From positions 50,848,264 to 50,912,263 of the forward strand of contig NC_065923.1 in NCBI RefSeq assembly GCF_024586455.1: a DNA stretch of 64,000 nt, in the 5' to 3' direction. Below, in pieces: positions 45,490-57,100 of the stretch. Numbering within the stretch: position 1 is the stretch's first letter; each line of letters opens with the position of its first letter. Source of the stretch: Bactrocera neohumeralis. Lineage: Eukaryota; Arthropoda; Insecta; Diptera; Tephritidae. The position numbers and the translations under genes were made by a program. Under the pieces are notes generated by a model. It was not told the origin of the DNA and did not search any database. It was given only the letters and a program-made list of their open reading frames with translations.

Positions 45490-46592
45490 TCAATCAACTT
45501 CCAGCTTTCGGAAACTTCCTATAACTCCAGTATCAATGTCGCTAATAATCTTTACTGACGGGCTGTTACAGTCTTTAGTTATTTCAATGCACATTTCATC
45601 GAGAGCTAATATAGAATCTCGTTTTTGGATGAGTTTCAATTTAAAGTCCTTTATAATATCAGCCATGGGAATGCTACCCCCATATTCTTTTGGAAGAATT
45701 TCAGGTTTAACTCTCTCTTTCAATGCATCCACCGATTTGTGTATCTTTCAAGAAATATAATTAGTTCGAGTTACATAGTAATAGAATTAGAACTTACAGT
45801 TATACGGTTTTTTAGTTTTTCGCTAAGCAATGATACTCCTAATTCGATAATACGATTTGCAAAGTGTGGGATATTAACAAAATGTGTTGCTTTATGACGC
45901 ATTGGAGTAGAATTCTAAAAAGAAAACTCAAATAAATTTCACAATCGGCCAACAAAAACAATTACTTACTTGTATACATTTTACCATATTTCTTAAATCT
46001 GACAGAGACCAAAGACTCGCAAATCCCATATTTATCCCACTTTCATCGTTAATATATACATAGCCAGCCACTTGTGACGGCTCATCATCTAATAAACCTT
46101 CACATATCAGTGAGTGCACACGCGCCATCTGAACAGAACTGTATTTATAAGGATCAAAATTTTTTGCCACCGATAATATTATTTGTCTGCCGTCATCATC
46201 CCTTTGTGGCAAGGGTACTAGGTACCCGTTATCGAAAATTTCGCTGATAGTTGGGTCTAAAATATCAAGGTTTGAAAACCATTGTGGGAATAATTGACGT
46301 ATAGTTAAATAGCGTTCAAGCATTTCACATGCATCCGGAACGGAGAACTTTTTTGTTCTTAAAAATCGTAGTAGGAAAAGAGTATCTGTGCGACACTTTT
46401 TGATGCGCGGGTGTTTCGATATCCATTCACGAAACTGATGTAGTGCTTGGTGGCGTATGTTATCATCTTCGTGTAATTCTTCTTTTGCTATCAATTTCAG
46501 CGCTGGACTTAAGGAACAGGTATAAGGATCAAAAGATTCAGTAGATTCGCATTCGGTAGTTTCGGGTTTGTGCTTTGTTTCGGCTTCCAACA
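45490..46592 (-). CDS. CRAL-TRIO domain protein (alpha-tocopherol transfer protein/clavesin-like)
   Basis: This is a predicted cytosolic carrier of small hydrophobic ligands (Sec14-type fold). Exons: 45970-46592, 45798-45914 and 45490-45744, with agreeing phases, about 331 residues. The N-terminal CRAL-TRIO-N helices (TDTLFLLRFLRTKKFSVPDA, then CEMLERYLTIRQLFPQWF) precede the lipid-binding domain (DDGRQIILSVAKNFDP, YVYINDESGINMGFAS, PMRHKATHFVNIPHFANRII). It ends with the conserved EILPKEYGG and a stop at 45490. The first visible exon opens two bases into a codon after TTTCCAG, so an upstream exon must supply one base. If that base is A, the codon is ATG and the protein starts here. The upstream exon was not found. 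I do not name the Drosophila orthologue. Confidence 0.85.
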
Positions 46593-46639
46593 CTGGAAAA
46601 TCATATAAAAATTATATTAAGCCAATAAGTAAGGACAAA

Positions 46640-47060
46640 GTTTGGATGTAATTTTATACTTTTAAGTGACACATATGATATACGAGTACTATACGCAGTT
46701 TAGCTCAAGGGTGCAGACCAATTTAATTCATATTTAGCGCTAAACCACATTTTGTGTAAGAACACATGTCCACTTAATTTCATTAAAATACTACACATTT
46801 TGACCGTTTGAGGTCAGGATAAAGTCGGAAATTACTACATAGGCTATATTGGGTTGAGAGGAAGCTTTGAATTGATGGCGATAATTTTTCATCTAACTCT
46901 ACTAAATTCAAGAACATGTTATTACCTAATTAAATAACTCACAAAATGACTGACATATACAGCATAAGGTCTGCTGAAATAACGAAAATTAATATTACAA
47001 ATATTAATATATGAGAGATGGAGTAATTCGTAGACTAAATTTACAAATTTGTTTATTATT
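46640..47060 (+). repeat. repeat family D fragments
   Basis: CCACTTAATTTCATTAAAAT, CTGCTGAAATAACGAAAATTA and GATGGAGTAATTCGTAGAC recur with changes at 51.0-51.3 kb (CATTTCATTGAAATATC, CGCTAAAATAATTAAAATCA, GGTTAATTCGTTGATC). It would include any 5' exon of the CRAL-TRIO gene, which I could not locate. Confidence 0.5.
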
Positions 47061-47062
47061 AT

Positions 47063-47860
47063 ATGCACAACTAAGTTCTCACTGTTTGTTAATGGATTGA
47101 AACTGCATTTCCACATTAGCGACTTTTTATGAGTCATATACTTTTGGTTGTACGAATATGACCGACTTTTTGCCAAATAATCGTCATTTGCGGGAAGTGT
47201 TGATTTTCTTTTTTAAGTCAAAGAAATCGGCGGCTGAAGCGCATCGGGAACTCAAAAAAGTTTACGGAGGTGCTGTCACAAAGCGTGATGTAGTCGATTT
47301 TATCGCTTCAAAGACGGTGATTTCGATATTAATGACCGTCGGCATGAAAGAAGGCCAAAAACCTTCGAAGACGGTGAATTGGAGATGTTGCTCAATGCGA
47401 ATCCGTGTTAAATGCAAGAAGAGTTTGCTTCAGCATTGAGAGTCACCCGCCAAGTTATTTAAAGGCGATTACATGCGCTGAAACTTGGGTTCCTTATGAT
47501 CTCATTACCAGAGGAGGCACGAAACAGTTCTGCTTCATGACAACGCTCGGCCTCACGTTGTCAAACCCGTACAAACCTGCCTGGAAACGCTTAAATGGGA
47601 AGTCATACTCTACCCGCTATATTCTCCAGATATTTTACTATCCGATTATTTTTTGTTCCGATCGATGGCACTTGGTCAGAAGCAGTTCCACTCCCAAGAC
47701 CACATGGAAAATTTTTGTTTTGGATAGCATCACAAAATGAACAGTTTTGCTAGAAAAATGGTAAAAAGACTACTTCGAATAATTTTATTGTAACCATTTC
47801 TTTACGATAAAATTATTTTTTCTAAAAAAAAAAAACAGTGAGAACTTCTTTGCGCACCAA
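47063..47860 (+). mobile_element. mariner element with terminal inverted repeats, internally deleted
   Basis: TGCACAACTAAGTTCTCACTG near 47064-47084 pairs with CAGTGAGAACTTCTTTGCGCA near 47838-47858. Inside on the plus strand are the transposase N-terminus (RHLREVLIFFFKSKKSAAEA then HRELKKVYGGA, 47178-47273) and, after deletions and frameshifts, LHDNARPHVVK-like residues (about 47535-47570), LYPLYSPDI and DYFLFRSMALGQKQFHSQDH (about 47610-47705). At about 795 bases it is well short of the usual 1.3 kb. Confidence 0.75.
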
Positions 47861-48124
47861 TTATTAACAAAAATCCAACCGGAAGCTTGTGGGGGACATA
47901 TTTTTTTCCATTTTCAGCACAGCGATATATTATTTCCAGAAAAAGATTCGATCTGACAATTATTAAGATATGTATGCCGATGAAAAGATATACTTGTATG
48001 GCGTATAAATCAAGTATACATATGTATGTCAGCTGGGGTTTTATTGGCCCGATTTTGAACCGCTTTTGGCTTCACGACACACCATTATCGAAGGAATATG
48101 TTCTCTAAGTTTGATTTAGATAAC

Positions 48125-48520
48125 TTCTGTATTGTCCAATATATGTAGGTATATGGTATAAAGTCAACCAAAAGCTTGAACATCTTTATGTTAAATATAT
48201 GAGGGCTAGGAGAAGTATTAACTCTTTTCTCTTAAAAATTAAAAAAAAAATCTTTCATAAAATACAATTTGTGCTGCGGAATGCCCATTGTATACCTAAA
48301 ATTGTAATGTTGACATTGGGCACAGCTGCTTTAAGATATCGACTACACAGCGTATATATTTTTTTTATGGTATAGAAGTTATTACGCTTTACAAAACCAG
48401 TTTTTAATATATGAAGGTCGATGGCTATATCTTACACACTTGTAGTTGGTTTTGATAGTAATTGATATGGGTAAATATGATCGCTGCCCTTGGCTTAAGA
48501 GAAAAATGTCTGGTGTATAT
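48125..48520 (+). repeat. repeat family D copy
   Basis: ATAAAGTCAACCAAAAGCTTGAACATC, TTAAATATATGAGGGCTAGG and AGAAGTATTAACTC match family D segments elsewhere. I recall this type of sequence as common in tephritid genomes. Confidence 0.5.
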
Positions 48521-50145
48521 TAGTAGGCAAGACAATAAAAATTGTTCGATTTTATATCTAAATGTACGAGAACTCCATTATTTAGTAATTTTCTGTGTTG
48601 ACTTATTGAAAAGTTCTTCAGTAATTTTTTCTTTAGCAAGTTACTACGCTTATTGTAGTTTTGAAATTAAACTTTGTATGAGAGATGAGAGTTTTCATCA
48701 TACTAAAATTTTTTTTTTCCATTTTGAAGTTACAGTTTGAGAATTATTGACTTCGTACCTGACACTGTTTTGAAATTGTTGATATTTATCTATAACAATA
48801 TCACAATCAATAAGTCGAAGAAAATGTAAAAGGAATAGTGTATTAGACATATACTTTTTTGTCCGTCAAGTTCACTGTGAATCAAAGATATGGTTGTAAG
48901 AAAATAAGTAAAATAAATAACTTCTTAACGAGAAATTTTCCTTGAAAAGGTAATTTATTTTTATGGTAGTGGCGGTAATTTTAGATATATACCAGTAATT
49001 CTAAACATAATTTTTAAATTGTATCATCACATTTCAAATTTATTCACATAACACCAAGCAGTGCTTAGTTTTTTTTTAATTGTAGGTTTTGTAAGAGTTG
49101 GCATTGAATGCATTCACTTTCACTTAACGCCAAAAAGTGTGTCATGCAATACTTCACTTGTTTACACTATATTTACTTACGAACGCAATGTTTTTGTATA
49201 TCAAATAATTATACTAAATCCTTACATATATATACATAAATGGTAATATAAATTTAAAGTTTGGTAGCATGCACTTGTTTGTAAATAAAAAATAATTTAA
49301 ATGTTATAAAATTGTATGTTTCAAGCCCCTTAAAGTACATATTATGAATTTGGTAGCAGAAAATATGCGTGTTTGTATGTTTGTAAGATGTAAGCTGTAT
49401 AGTAAATTGAGTTCAATAATTTTTACTTCTGTTACACATTTCAAAAATTGATTAAATACCTATCTATCATATAATACATACATATAATACGTATATAAGA
49501 TTATAATCAATATTTCTTCGAAAATAGGTCACTAATGGGTTTAATTCGGTAAACTCACTTATTATGTAATAATTTGTTAGATTTATAACCAACGTTTATT
49601 TTTGGTTTTAAGAGGACAACACTGTTGTTTAAATAGCAATCCAAATGAAACTAAAGTCTCTTTTTGACTTTAAATTTGTTTGAACATTATATGTATATAT
49701 GTACATACATATATACTCATAGTGTTACTTCATACACATAAACTTTTAAGTCGGGTATATACCATATATTACCAAATTTACATGTTTTATATACTGAAGA
49801 TCCACATTTGTGCGCATGTATGCATGCCATATTAATTGTTGTATCTCTGCAACTATGTAAAATCCGTCAGTAATATCATGTTTGTATTTCGTATACGTGA
49901 ACTTACATATGTTTGAACACACACTAATACAATAATTTGATTAAGTTTGCTTGGTAATAACAGGTACGCAGGCAAACAAAGAAGTAATCTTCACTTATGC
50001 ATAACACAAAACGTCACTTTAATTTTTTTATAGATAAATACCAAAAATATTTTTGTTTTACATCAAGTTAGAAAAGTATTCAGTCATCTCATCTTCAACG
50101 AGTACGACGGCGATTCGGACTGCAAGTCTTATAGGCACTATTCTT
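48520..50145. other. AT-rich intergenic stretch
   Basis: I recognise no gene. Alternating TACATATGTA/TATATACATA tracts are common, for example at 49690-49720. Open frames up to 92 codons are rich in Phe, Ile, Lys and Asn, as expected by chance in this composition. Confidence 0.4.
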
Positions 50146-50149
50146 TTTA

Positions 50150-50530
50150 TACTCTGAACAGTGTTTATTAAGTTTGCCACGGAGTTTGTCTCTCACCCCA
50201 GAAGGAAATATCGGAGACCCTACAAATTATATACATATACATATGTATATGATCAGCGAGACGAGCTGGGCCGAGTCTGTCTGTTCATACGCGAACTAGT
50301 ACCTCAATTTTGGCAAACGTCTTTTTCTCCCAAATAAGCTGCTCGTTTATCGAAATCTTCGATATCGAAATACTATAGCGTATAGCTATTATACAAACTG
50401 AACGTGAGAATTAAGTCTTTGTTTGTAAAATTTTTGTTTGACGAGATATTTTCACGAAACTAAGCGTAGATTATTTTCGATCAATTTCTATCCGAAGAAA
50501 TTGAAAATGGACTACTACAGCCTATAACTG
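50150..50530 (+). repeat. repeat family B copy
   Basis: It contains TTTTTATACTCTGAACAGTG, CCCAGAAGGAAATATCGGAG, TATGATCAGCGAGACGAGCT and CTATACAAACTGAACGTGAG, the last repeated near 50510. The order CCAGAAGGAAA, GGAGACCC, TGATCAG, GTCTGTCTGTTC agrees with my recollection of a common tephritid repeat. Confidence 0.55.
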
Positions 50531-50749
50531 CTATACAAACTGAATGATCACAATCATATTCTTGTGTGGAGACTTATCCAGTAATGCATATGCAGAAGGT
50601 AATTTCAAACTAAATGAGTGCAACTCAGTGATTCAAGCTAAAATTCTCGAACTAACAGAAGTGATAATTCAGGCTCTCCGTAGCTCCAACAGGCAGGCAA
50701 TAACTAGACTTTCAGGTTGTAATTCGCTTAATATCATCTGAGTACCCCG

Positions 50750-51450
50750 TTTTATAAGGATAAAAGAAAACGTAGAGTTGGACGAGTTGATTGGGAACAC
50801 AATTTCTCTAATCTGCCCCAGACCACTCATTCAATATAGCCACCTCAAATGAGATATATGCAATATCTATAGCTTCAACCAAAGAGGCTGAATTTAATGT
50901 ATTAGGTATATGAGGACAATATTAACTAATGATACGAAAACCATGTTAGTGGGGATAAAAGGGTATGGTCTAGACCAATATTCATATTCAACGTGAAACT
51001 ACATTATGTTTATGTACACATACTCTCTTCATTTCATTGAAATATCACATACATTGGCCAACATAAACGGCTTAAAGTCAGTTGAAATTCATTATATCGG
51101 ATGGATTTGGGCTGGAAAAAGGTCTGAACTGATTGTGTTAACTTGTGATATTGCTCAAGTATATTCATAAACATGTTTCCACACGCAATTTTATGCAGAT
51201 AACATACACTCTGACCGATATATAATATTTGACACAAAGTCCGCTAAAATAATTAAAATCAATATATGTACATACGTATGAGGTATCCGGTAGCTGGGTT
51301 AATTCGTTGATCAATTTTACCCATTTTCTTCATTAAACTATATTATGTTTATCTAATATTATACGTTTACTTAATTTTGCCAAGATATCTCACATATTGG
51401 CCGGTATATAGATATAGTGTATAGATCGGGTGTTGAGCCGATTTGATCTA
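50750..51450 (+). repeat. repeat family D, long copy
   Basis: GTAGAGTTGGACGAGTTGAT, ATATCACATACATTGGCCAA, TAAACTATATTATGTTTATC and TTAATTTTGCCAAGATATCT, followed by CACATATTGGCCGGTATAT, show at least two overlapping rounds of the same unit. No coding content is recognised. Confidence 0.55.
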
Positions 51451-53390
51451 TTTTTGACACAACGTTACAGTATTATTATTGAAATATTCCCTCTGAATTT
51501 CAATAATAGATCTTCCACATTGTCCGATATTCTCGATAAGCAAAACGGTATCTTGGAGCTTACAGAGTTATGGTCAGATGTTGACATTTTTTACCTACCG
51601 AACCTTCTCTAACTTTTCGGGTAATACATTTATTTCGGGAGATCGTGTATATCCGAGATTTTCCAGATGGCGAGCTTTGATTCGCGTTCGAGCCAATTAT
51701 GATGTAGGTTCTCCTTTAACAGTGTCCTCATCAGGTCTCTGGAGGTGGCTTTACCTTATCGTCGTGTGTTATATAGGGCGAGGCTAGTTAGAACACTCTG
51801 CATCGTCTTCCACCTTAAAAGATCTTAGTTACCGAAATTAGGTAATATTTAGTTCTAATAACAAAGTTCTCCGGACGAAGCAAGAGATTGGCTGCTTTTG
51901 CGTGCTGAAGGACCTCCATCGTGTATATTTGCCTCCAGAAGTGCGAATTCCATACCAGCAAAGTACCCTTCTCGATCCTCTTCCAAAAATTGCTCGAAAC
52001 TCTAGAGGGATTCGAATATTCGCCCTGATGCCGATAGACTCCTTATTTAAGTGTATCAGCGCTTACCGTATGGTTCATCGGTTTTCTCGAGCCTGATCAC
52101 CCTCCAGTCGTAAAAGGGGAATGATGGGTTGCGGTAAGCTATATAAGCTATATATCTCTTTTTATCCAAGGCTGGAAGCCAATGATCCACCTTCACTATA
52201 TCCTCTAAATTAGTCTCGTTCCAAACTTCTCCAACTCTAGATAATGCATCCTTCCTCCTCTGCCTCTTTACTGAAGGTTGAACTTACGCGAGCCCGTAGA
52301 TTGGTGTCCTCACCTCACTCAAGTATGCTTGTATACTGAATCAATTCCTGAAAGGTTGCCATATGACGATCCGACTACAGTTTACGTGCTGCCGTCGACT
52401 GTTTGCTTCTCCCGACAGTGGCCCAACCGGAGACTGTCCGATGTCCAGGATGCTCTCAAAAGTATTAGGATGCTGATACTTCCAAAATACGGTTCTGTTG
52501 ATGCCATGTATTCTGATTTACTGACCTCAAAAGGTCAAAAGCTATTATGTACGAGGGGCTCATGGTTCTTTTTTTAGGTCTAGACACCTCTTAATTGACA
52601 ACTAGGCTGAGGAGACGCATAATGAATAATTTTAGGCTTCAGATATTAAGAAAATACATGGAGTTTTTCTGACTTTCAGAACTTTCAACGGGAGAACTCT
52701 ATTTTGTGTAAACTATCAGTGAAGTGGGGGAAATAGTCTTAGCGTCGGCCTACTTCCCCAGGGAGTTGGTTGAGGTGCCACTTGAAGTAGTAAAAAGACT
52801 GGTCGACAAGTTGTAAAAATAGCAATCGGAGGATTTAAGGCAGATTAGGACCAGGTAATGTCGCTATGGATGTCTATCACTGCTCCTAAACCAATAAATA
52901 GGATTCTTTGATGATCGAACAAACTCTCGGCACTAAGAAAATCAAGACGCAGGCTTTTCAACGTAGCCAGAGTAGTACGACTACAGAACTCGCATACACA
53001 GCCAGTGGAGTAGATGGAATATTCCAGCTTTACTCCAGAAGGAAGAAGAGTACATCCTAATATACTCAGTAAAACTAAAGTCAGACAGTTTAGCGCTGGT
53101 TTATATGTCTAGTAGAAAAATGCAATACTTATCAGAAATCGATCATATTTCTCTAAAAGGAGAAACTACAATACACCTATCTGGATATATGTACGTATAT
53201 ACTAAACAACGCCTGGGTTCTGAGACGAGTATTACTGAAATAAATAAGCGATGGGGTTGACATTATTATTTATGCAAGTTGACATTGTTATTCACACATT
53301 TGCAAAAACATAGTGCATCAAACAGGTGCTTTTAATTTGCAAAACTAAAGCTGTGATCATTCTTTTTACGAGAAAGAGATCATTCTAGTT
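51450..53390. other. decayed sequence of unknown origin
   Basis: The stretch 51570-52600 is less AT-rich than its flanks and shows coding-like pieces on the minus strand (for example WNETNLEDIVKVDHWLPALD near 52160-52230 and EDREGYFAGMEFALLEA near 51930-51985), separated by stops. This suggests an old gene or transposon, but I cannot name it. I see nothing in 52600-53390. Confidence 0.3.
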
Positions 53391-53399
53391 ATAAGCACT

Positions 53400-53860
53400 T
53401 TAACACTCAATGGGGATGAATCATGGAATCTCATGGAGAGAAATTCTATCTGCGAATCACAATAAAATGGATCGATTCCTGAAGCAGTTTGTTATTGGTG
53501 ATGAAAAGTCAATTATGTAAATTTTAAGTGAAAATGGCGGTGCGGTAAGCCAGGGTTAGCGGTAAGAATATTTTGCTATGCGCTTGGTGGGCTCTGCTGG
53601 GAATCACTTATTATTATATGCTCCTCTACAGCTAATCTCTTAATAATTGGGCCGTTTGAAAAATACAATCGCCCATAATAAGAATTTTAGACCACACATG
53701 GGATCTTCTTATGCATCCACGTTATAGCCCGGACCTGGCACCAAATCATTTTTACACTTTCCTGACTATAGCGAGTGCTTTTGTTGCTGAAAAATTCGCC
53801 TCAAAAGAATCAAGATTCCTTTTTTACTAGACCATGCATATATGTGAGAGATATCCTTAG
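53400..53860 (+). pseudogene. mariner transposase relic (catalytic half)
   Basis: RFLKQFVIGDEKSIM (about 53473-53517) carries the first catalytic Asp in GDEK. VRKNILLCALVGSAGNHLLL (about 53560-53620) fits the next strand, and HPRYSPDLAPNHFYTFPDYS (about 53715-53775) holds the third catalytic acidic site. Several stops and frameshifts intervene. The N-terminal DNA-binding region is missing. Confidence 0.75.
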
Positions 53861-54170
53861 ATTTTTTTAAGTTTAATAATTATTATATTAAGATATCATA
53901 TAGTAAATAAAAACTCTTGATATATGCATTTAATATGACTATTACATATCCATTCTTTTACAAGTTCTTATCAATATCATAAGGTGCGGTTGTTAAAAAT
54001 TACAGAAGGATGAAAAAGATCTGTCAACTATTGGGTATTTTGAGCAACACACATTTGTCTAAAGTTAATATACCTAATCATAATTGTATAAATAAACGAA
54101 ACGTTACTACATAATTTTTAAACATTGCATTTATTTATTCTTGAAATTATTACGTCTTTGCAAACAAACA

Positions 54171-57100
54171 TTAGTTTTCGAGATTTTGTACTCTTTTTTT
54201 ATATTCTTCGAACTCATTTTGTAGTTTGTTAATGGTTTCCTCCAAACTATTTATACGCGATTGCTGAGTTTCTTTAAAATCCCATGATTGCTTAAATGTA
54301 TTTTTAATAGAATGTGTTGACCTCTTATTTAGAGCATGATAGTCTAAAATTTCTGATTCTTCCAGAAGAGGAGGTAAACTTTTGCATGATCCACAATCTT
54401 GCCAAAAGTTTAAGCTTATTTCTGGCATATCAGCACATTTTTTAAAACCACCCTGTACTTTTGGTAACAGAAAAACATTCGATGTAATTTCATTCATTTT
54501 ATCACCATTATCACAAAGTATACGTCCTAAGTTTGCTTGTTTTATTTGGTTTAGTTGTTGTGGAAGAAAAACTCCACTATTTTCGTAGTAAAACCTATCT
54601 CCGTCACGAAGTCTACGAAATTGTTCCACGAGCAAGCATTGGAATAAAGGTCCAACTTTTCCATCCTCAATTTGGTCTTCTAAAATACCACCAACCCAGA
54701 CATCAATGTTATCCGGATGTCCATAAATCTCCTTAAGTTTTCTACGCACATCAGCGCTTTTAATATAATTTTCCATGTCATCGAAAGTTACTGCTGTTGA
54801 AAGGTTGCAAAATTTCCTGTAAACATTGTAACCTGGAAGTCCGTGATCTCTGCTACGCTGAATATTAATAGCTGCTAAATCTAATGCAACTGCATGTGAA
54901 CTCTGAAATAGTTTCTCAGTTAGTTCACTATTTAGATTTTCTTCGGGAGTTTTTAGTTTAGCTGGGATTGAGAACATGCCCCGGATGAGTGGATCAACAC
55001 CACCTTCATAAGCAAGTCGCCAAGGTGCAAAAAATGCTTTGTGCAATGGTAAATGGCCTTGGGGAATGGGTTGGAAGGTAGAGTTAAGACGATGGAGTAC
55101 TGGGTTTATTATGGTATGGCCGAAACGTAATGCGGCTGTGGCAAAAACATTAGATATTGATGGATCTATATTAGGGTCGTATCCTTTATATTCGCCCAAC
55201 AATTTCATACCACTTTCACCGACAATTAAGGGTAGCCAATGTTTATAAGTAATATGTTGCATTTGGGCACCCACAATTTTACGCGCCTCTTGATATATAG
55301 TATCACCATCCCAATGTGGATTTAAGTCACGCAATTTTATAGCAATTCGATTATGCTCTCGCATCCAGATGGTATGCATCGCCAGTAAGCCAATTTGTTC
55401 ATTAACTCTTATATCGCCAGCAACAAAGCAGTTCATTGTATTTTCGTTCAGATTTCTCCGACAATCCATACCATCCTGAGGTGCAGCGAAGGGTAACATA
55501 TCTTTTTGTCCAGGAAATTGTACTCCTGTTCTTAGAAGTCCGTCATCAGTTGTAAGATTTCGAAGTTCGACTGAGAATTCATAGCTATAGCCATAAACTT
55601 GAGATGCATCAATATAAGAAGTGAGTTGGTTTATTTGTTCTCTATGCTGCACCCCTTCAAAAAAAACTGACGTCATACCGGAACCACAAACAGAGCTTGT
55701 TCGAATTACATCGATGCACCGGCGATTTTTTATGCGAGGATCTCCTGGAGGGACTTCAATAGGAAAGCAAGGAGGTGCATAGTCACACGTCTTTTTACAA
55801 TCTATTCCATCCCAACTTTCCGAACTTACAGATGGCAAAGCATGATCCAAATCATGATCTAAAAATTGTCCCCACTGCATTACCATATGAGTAATTCGGT
55901 TATCTGGAGTTATTCGCTTGGTTGTAATAACTGAAGTTGAAATCAAACGTGAGCTGGGTTTTAAAAATCCTCCGTATAATTTCTTTTTTGTCCAACCAAC
56001 AGGTGTGCTGAAACCATTCTCATAAATTGGTTTAACATTCCGTTTAAATGCAGTAAGAGATGCTCCCCACCAAGGATTTTTCATATTATTGCAAGTACCA
56101 TCTATACTACGATATCTCGAGTGGTAGCACATGTCTGTACAATTAGGCATCTCTCGATGTTCTACACAACCTGAAAGCTCCGCCAATAAATGCAAGTGTT
56201 CGCGTGAAAGAAGATCTTTAAACTCATAACTTTCACTTGACGTACTAAGGGCGTCCCCTTTAGCAATATGTTTTCTAATGTTTACAAGAGTTCGTTCATA
56301 AATCTCCGCGGCTCTAGCAAGTTGACGGGCTTCCCCTTTAGGAAACCGGAACACTCGTAATAAATCGGCATAATTGGGGGTTCCATTTGAATTTCGATTG
56401 CGTTTCGTAAAAAGAGCGTCTATGGTGTTATTGATAGCCAAATCAATTTCCATTAAAGCCTCGTTGAAAGCTATTCGTACGTAATTGTCACCTGGTGCTT
56501 TACTCACACTGCCCCTGTAATAAAAAAGGAATTTTGTTTAGATAAAAGTTTCAAAATGTTTTTTGTTTGACTTATTGGTAGTGAACTTTATGGTTGTAAT
56601 TTGGATATAACAGTAATTGTATTGTTAATTTTTATATCGCGTAGTAGTTAGTATAAATATTACATAGTATGTATGTATATATTGATAATTCTAATTTAAT
56701 TCGTCTCTTATACTCAAAGACAGGAGCCCTTTATAATTGTTAAACGGTAATAATAAAAAGTCAAACAAAATCATTTAAACCAAAAACTCTGCGTTAAAAG
56801 ATGTAATACATACTATTTCTGCAAAATTGGTGTTGGACGCCAAAGTGGAAGAGGGAAACGAGACGCCTTTTCAGACAGAAAAGGAGAGAGGCCGAATAGC
56901 TTGACAAGCTTGCCGACAGGGGTAATGCTCGAAAATTCTACAAAAAATGCGGCGACTAATAAAAGGTTTCAAGACCGGAGCATACTCCTGTAGAACCCAA
57001 GGAGGTGATCTAGTAACCGATGTCCAGATCATACTAAAATTATGGAGGGATCACTTTTACTGCCTGCTGAATGGAACGATGAGCTTTATAAGATATACGA

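Noticed and set aside
54382..55248. Plus-strand frames inside the peroxidase exon
   Set aside because: These are shadows of the Pxn coding sequence on the opposite strand.
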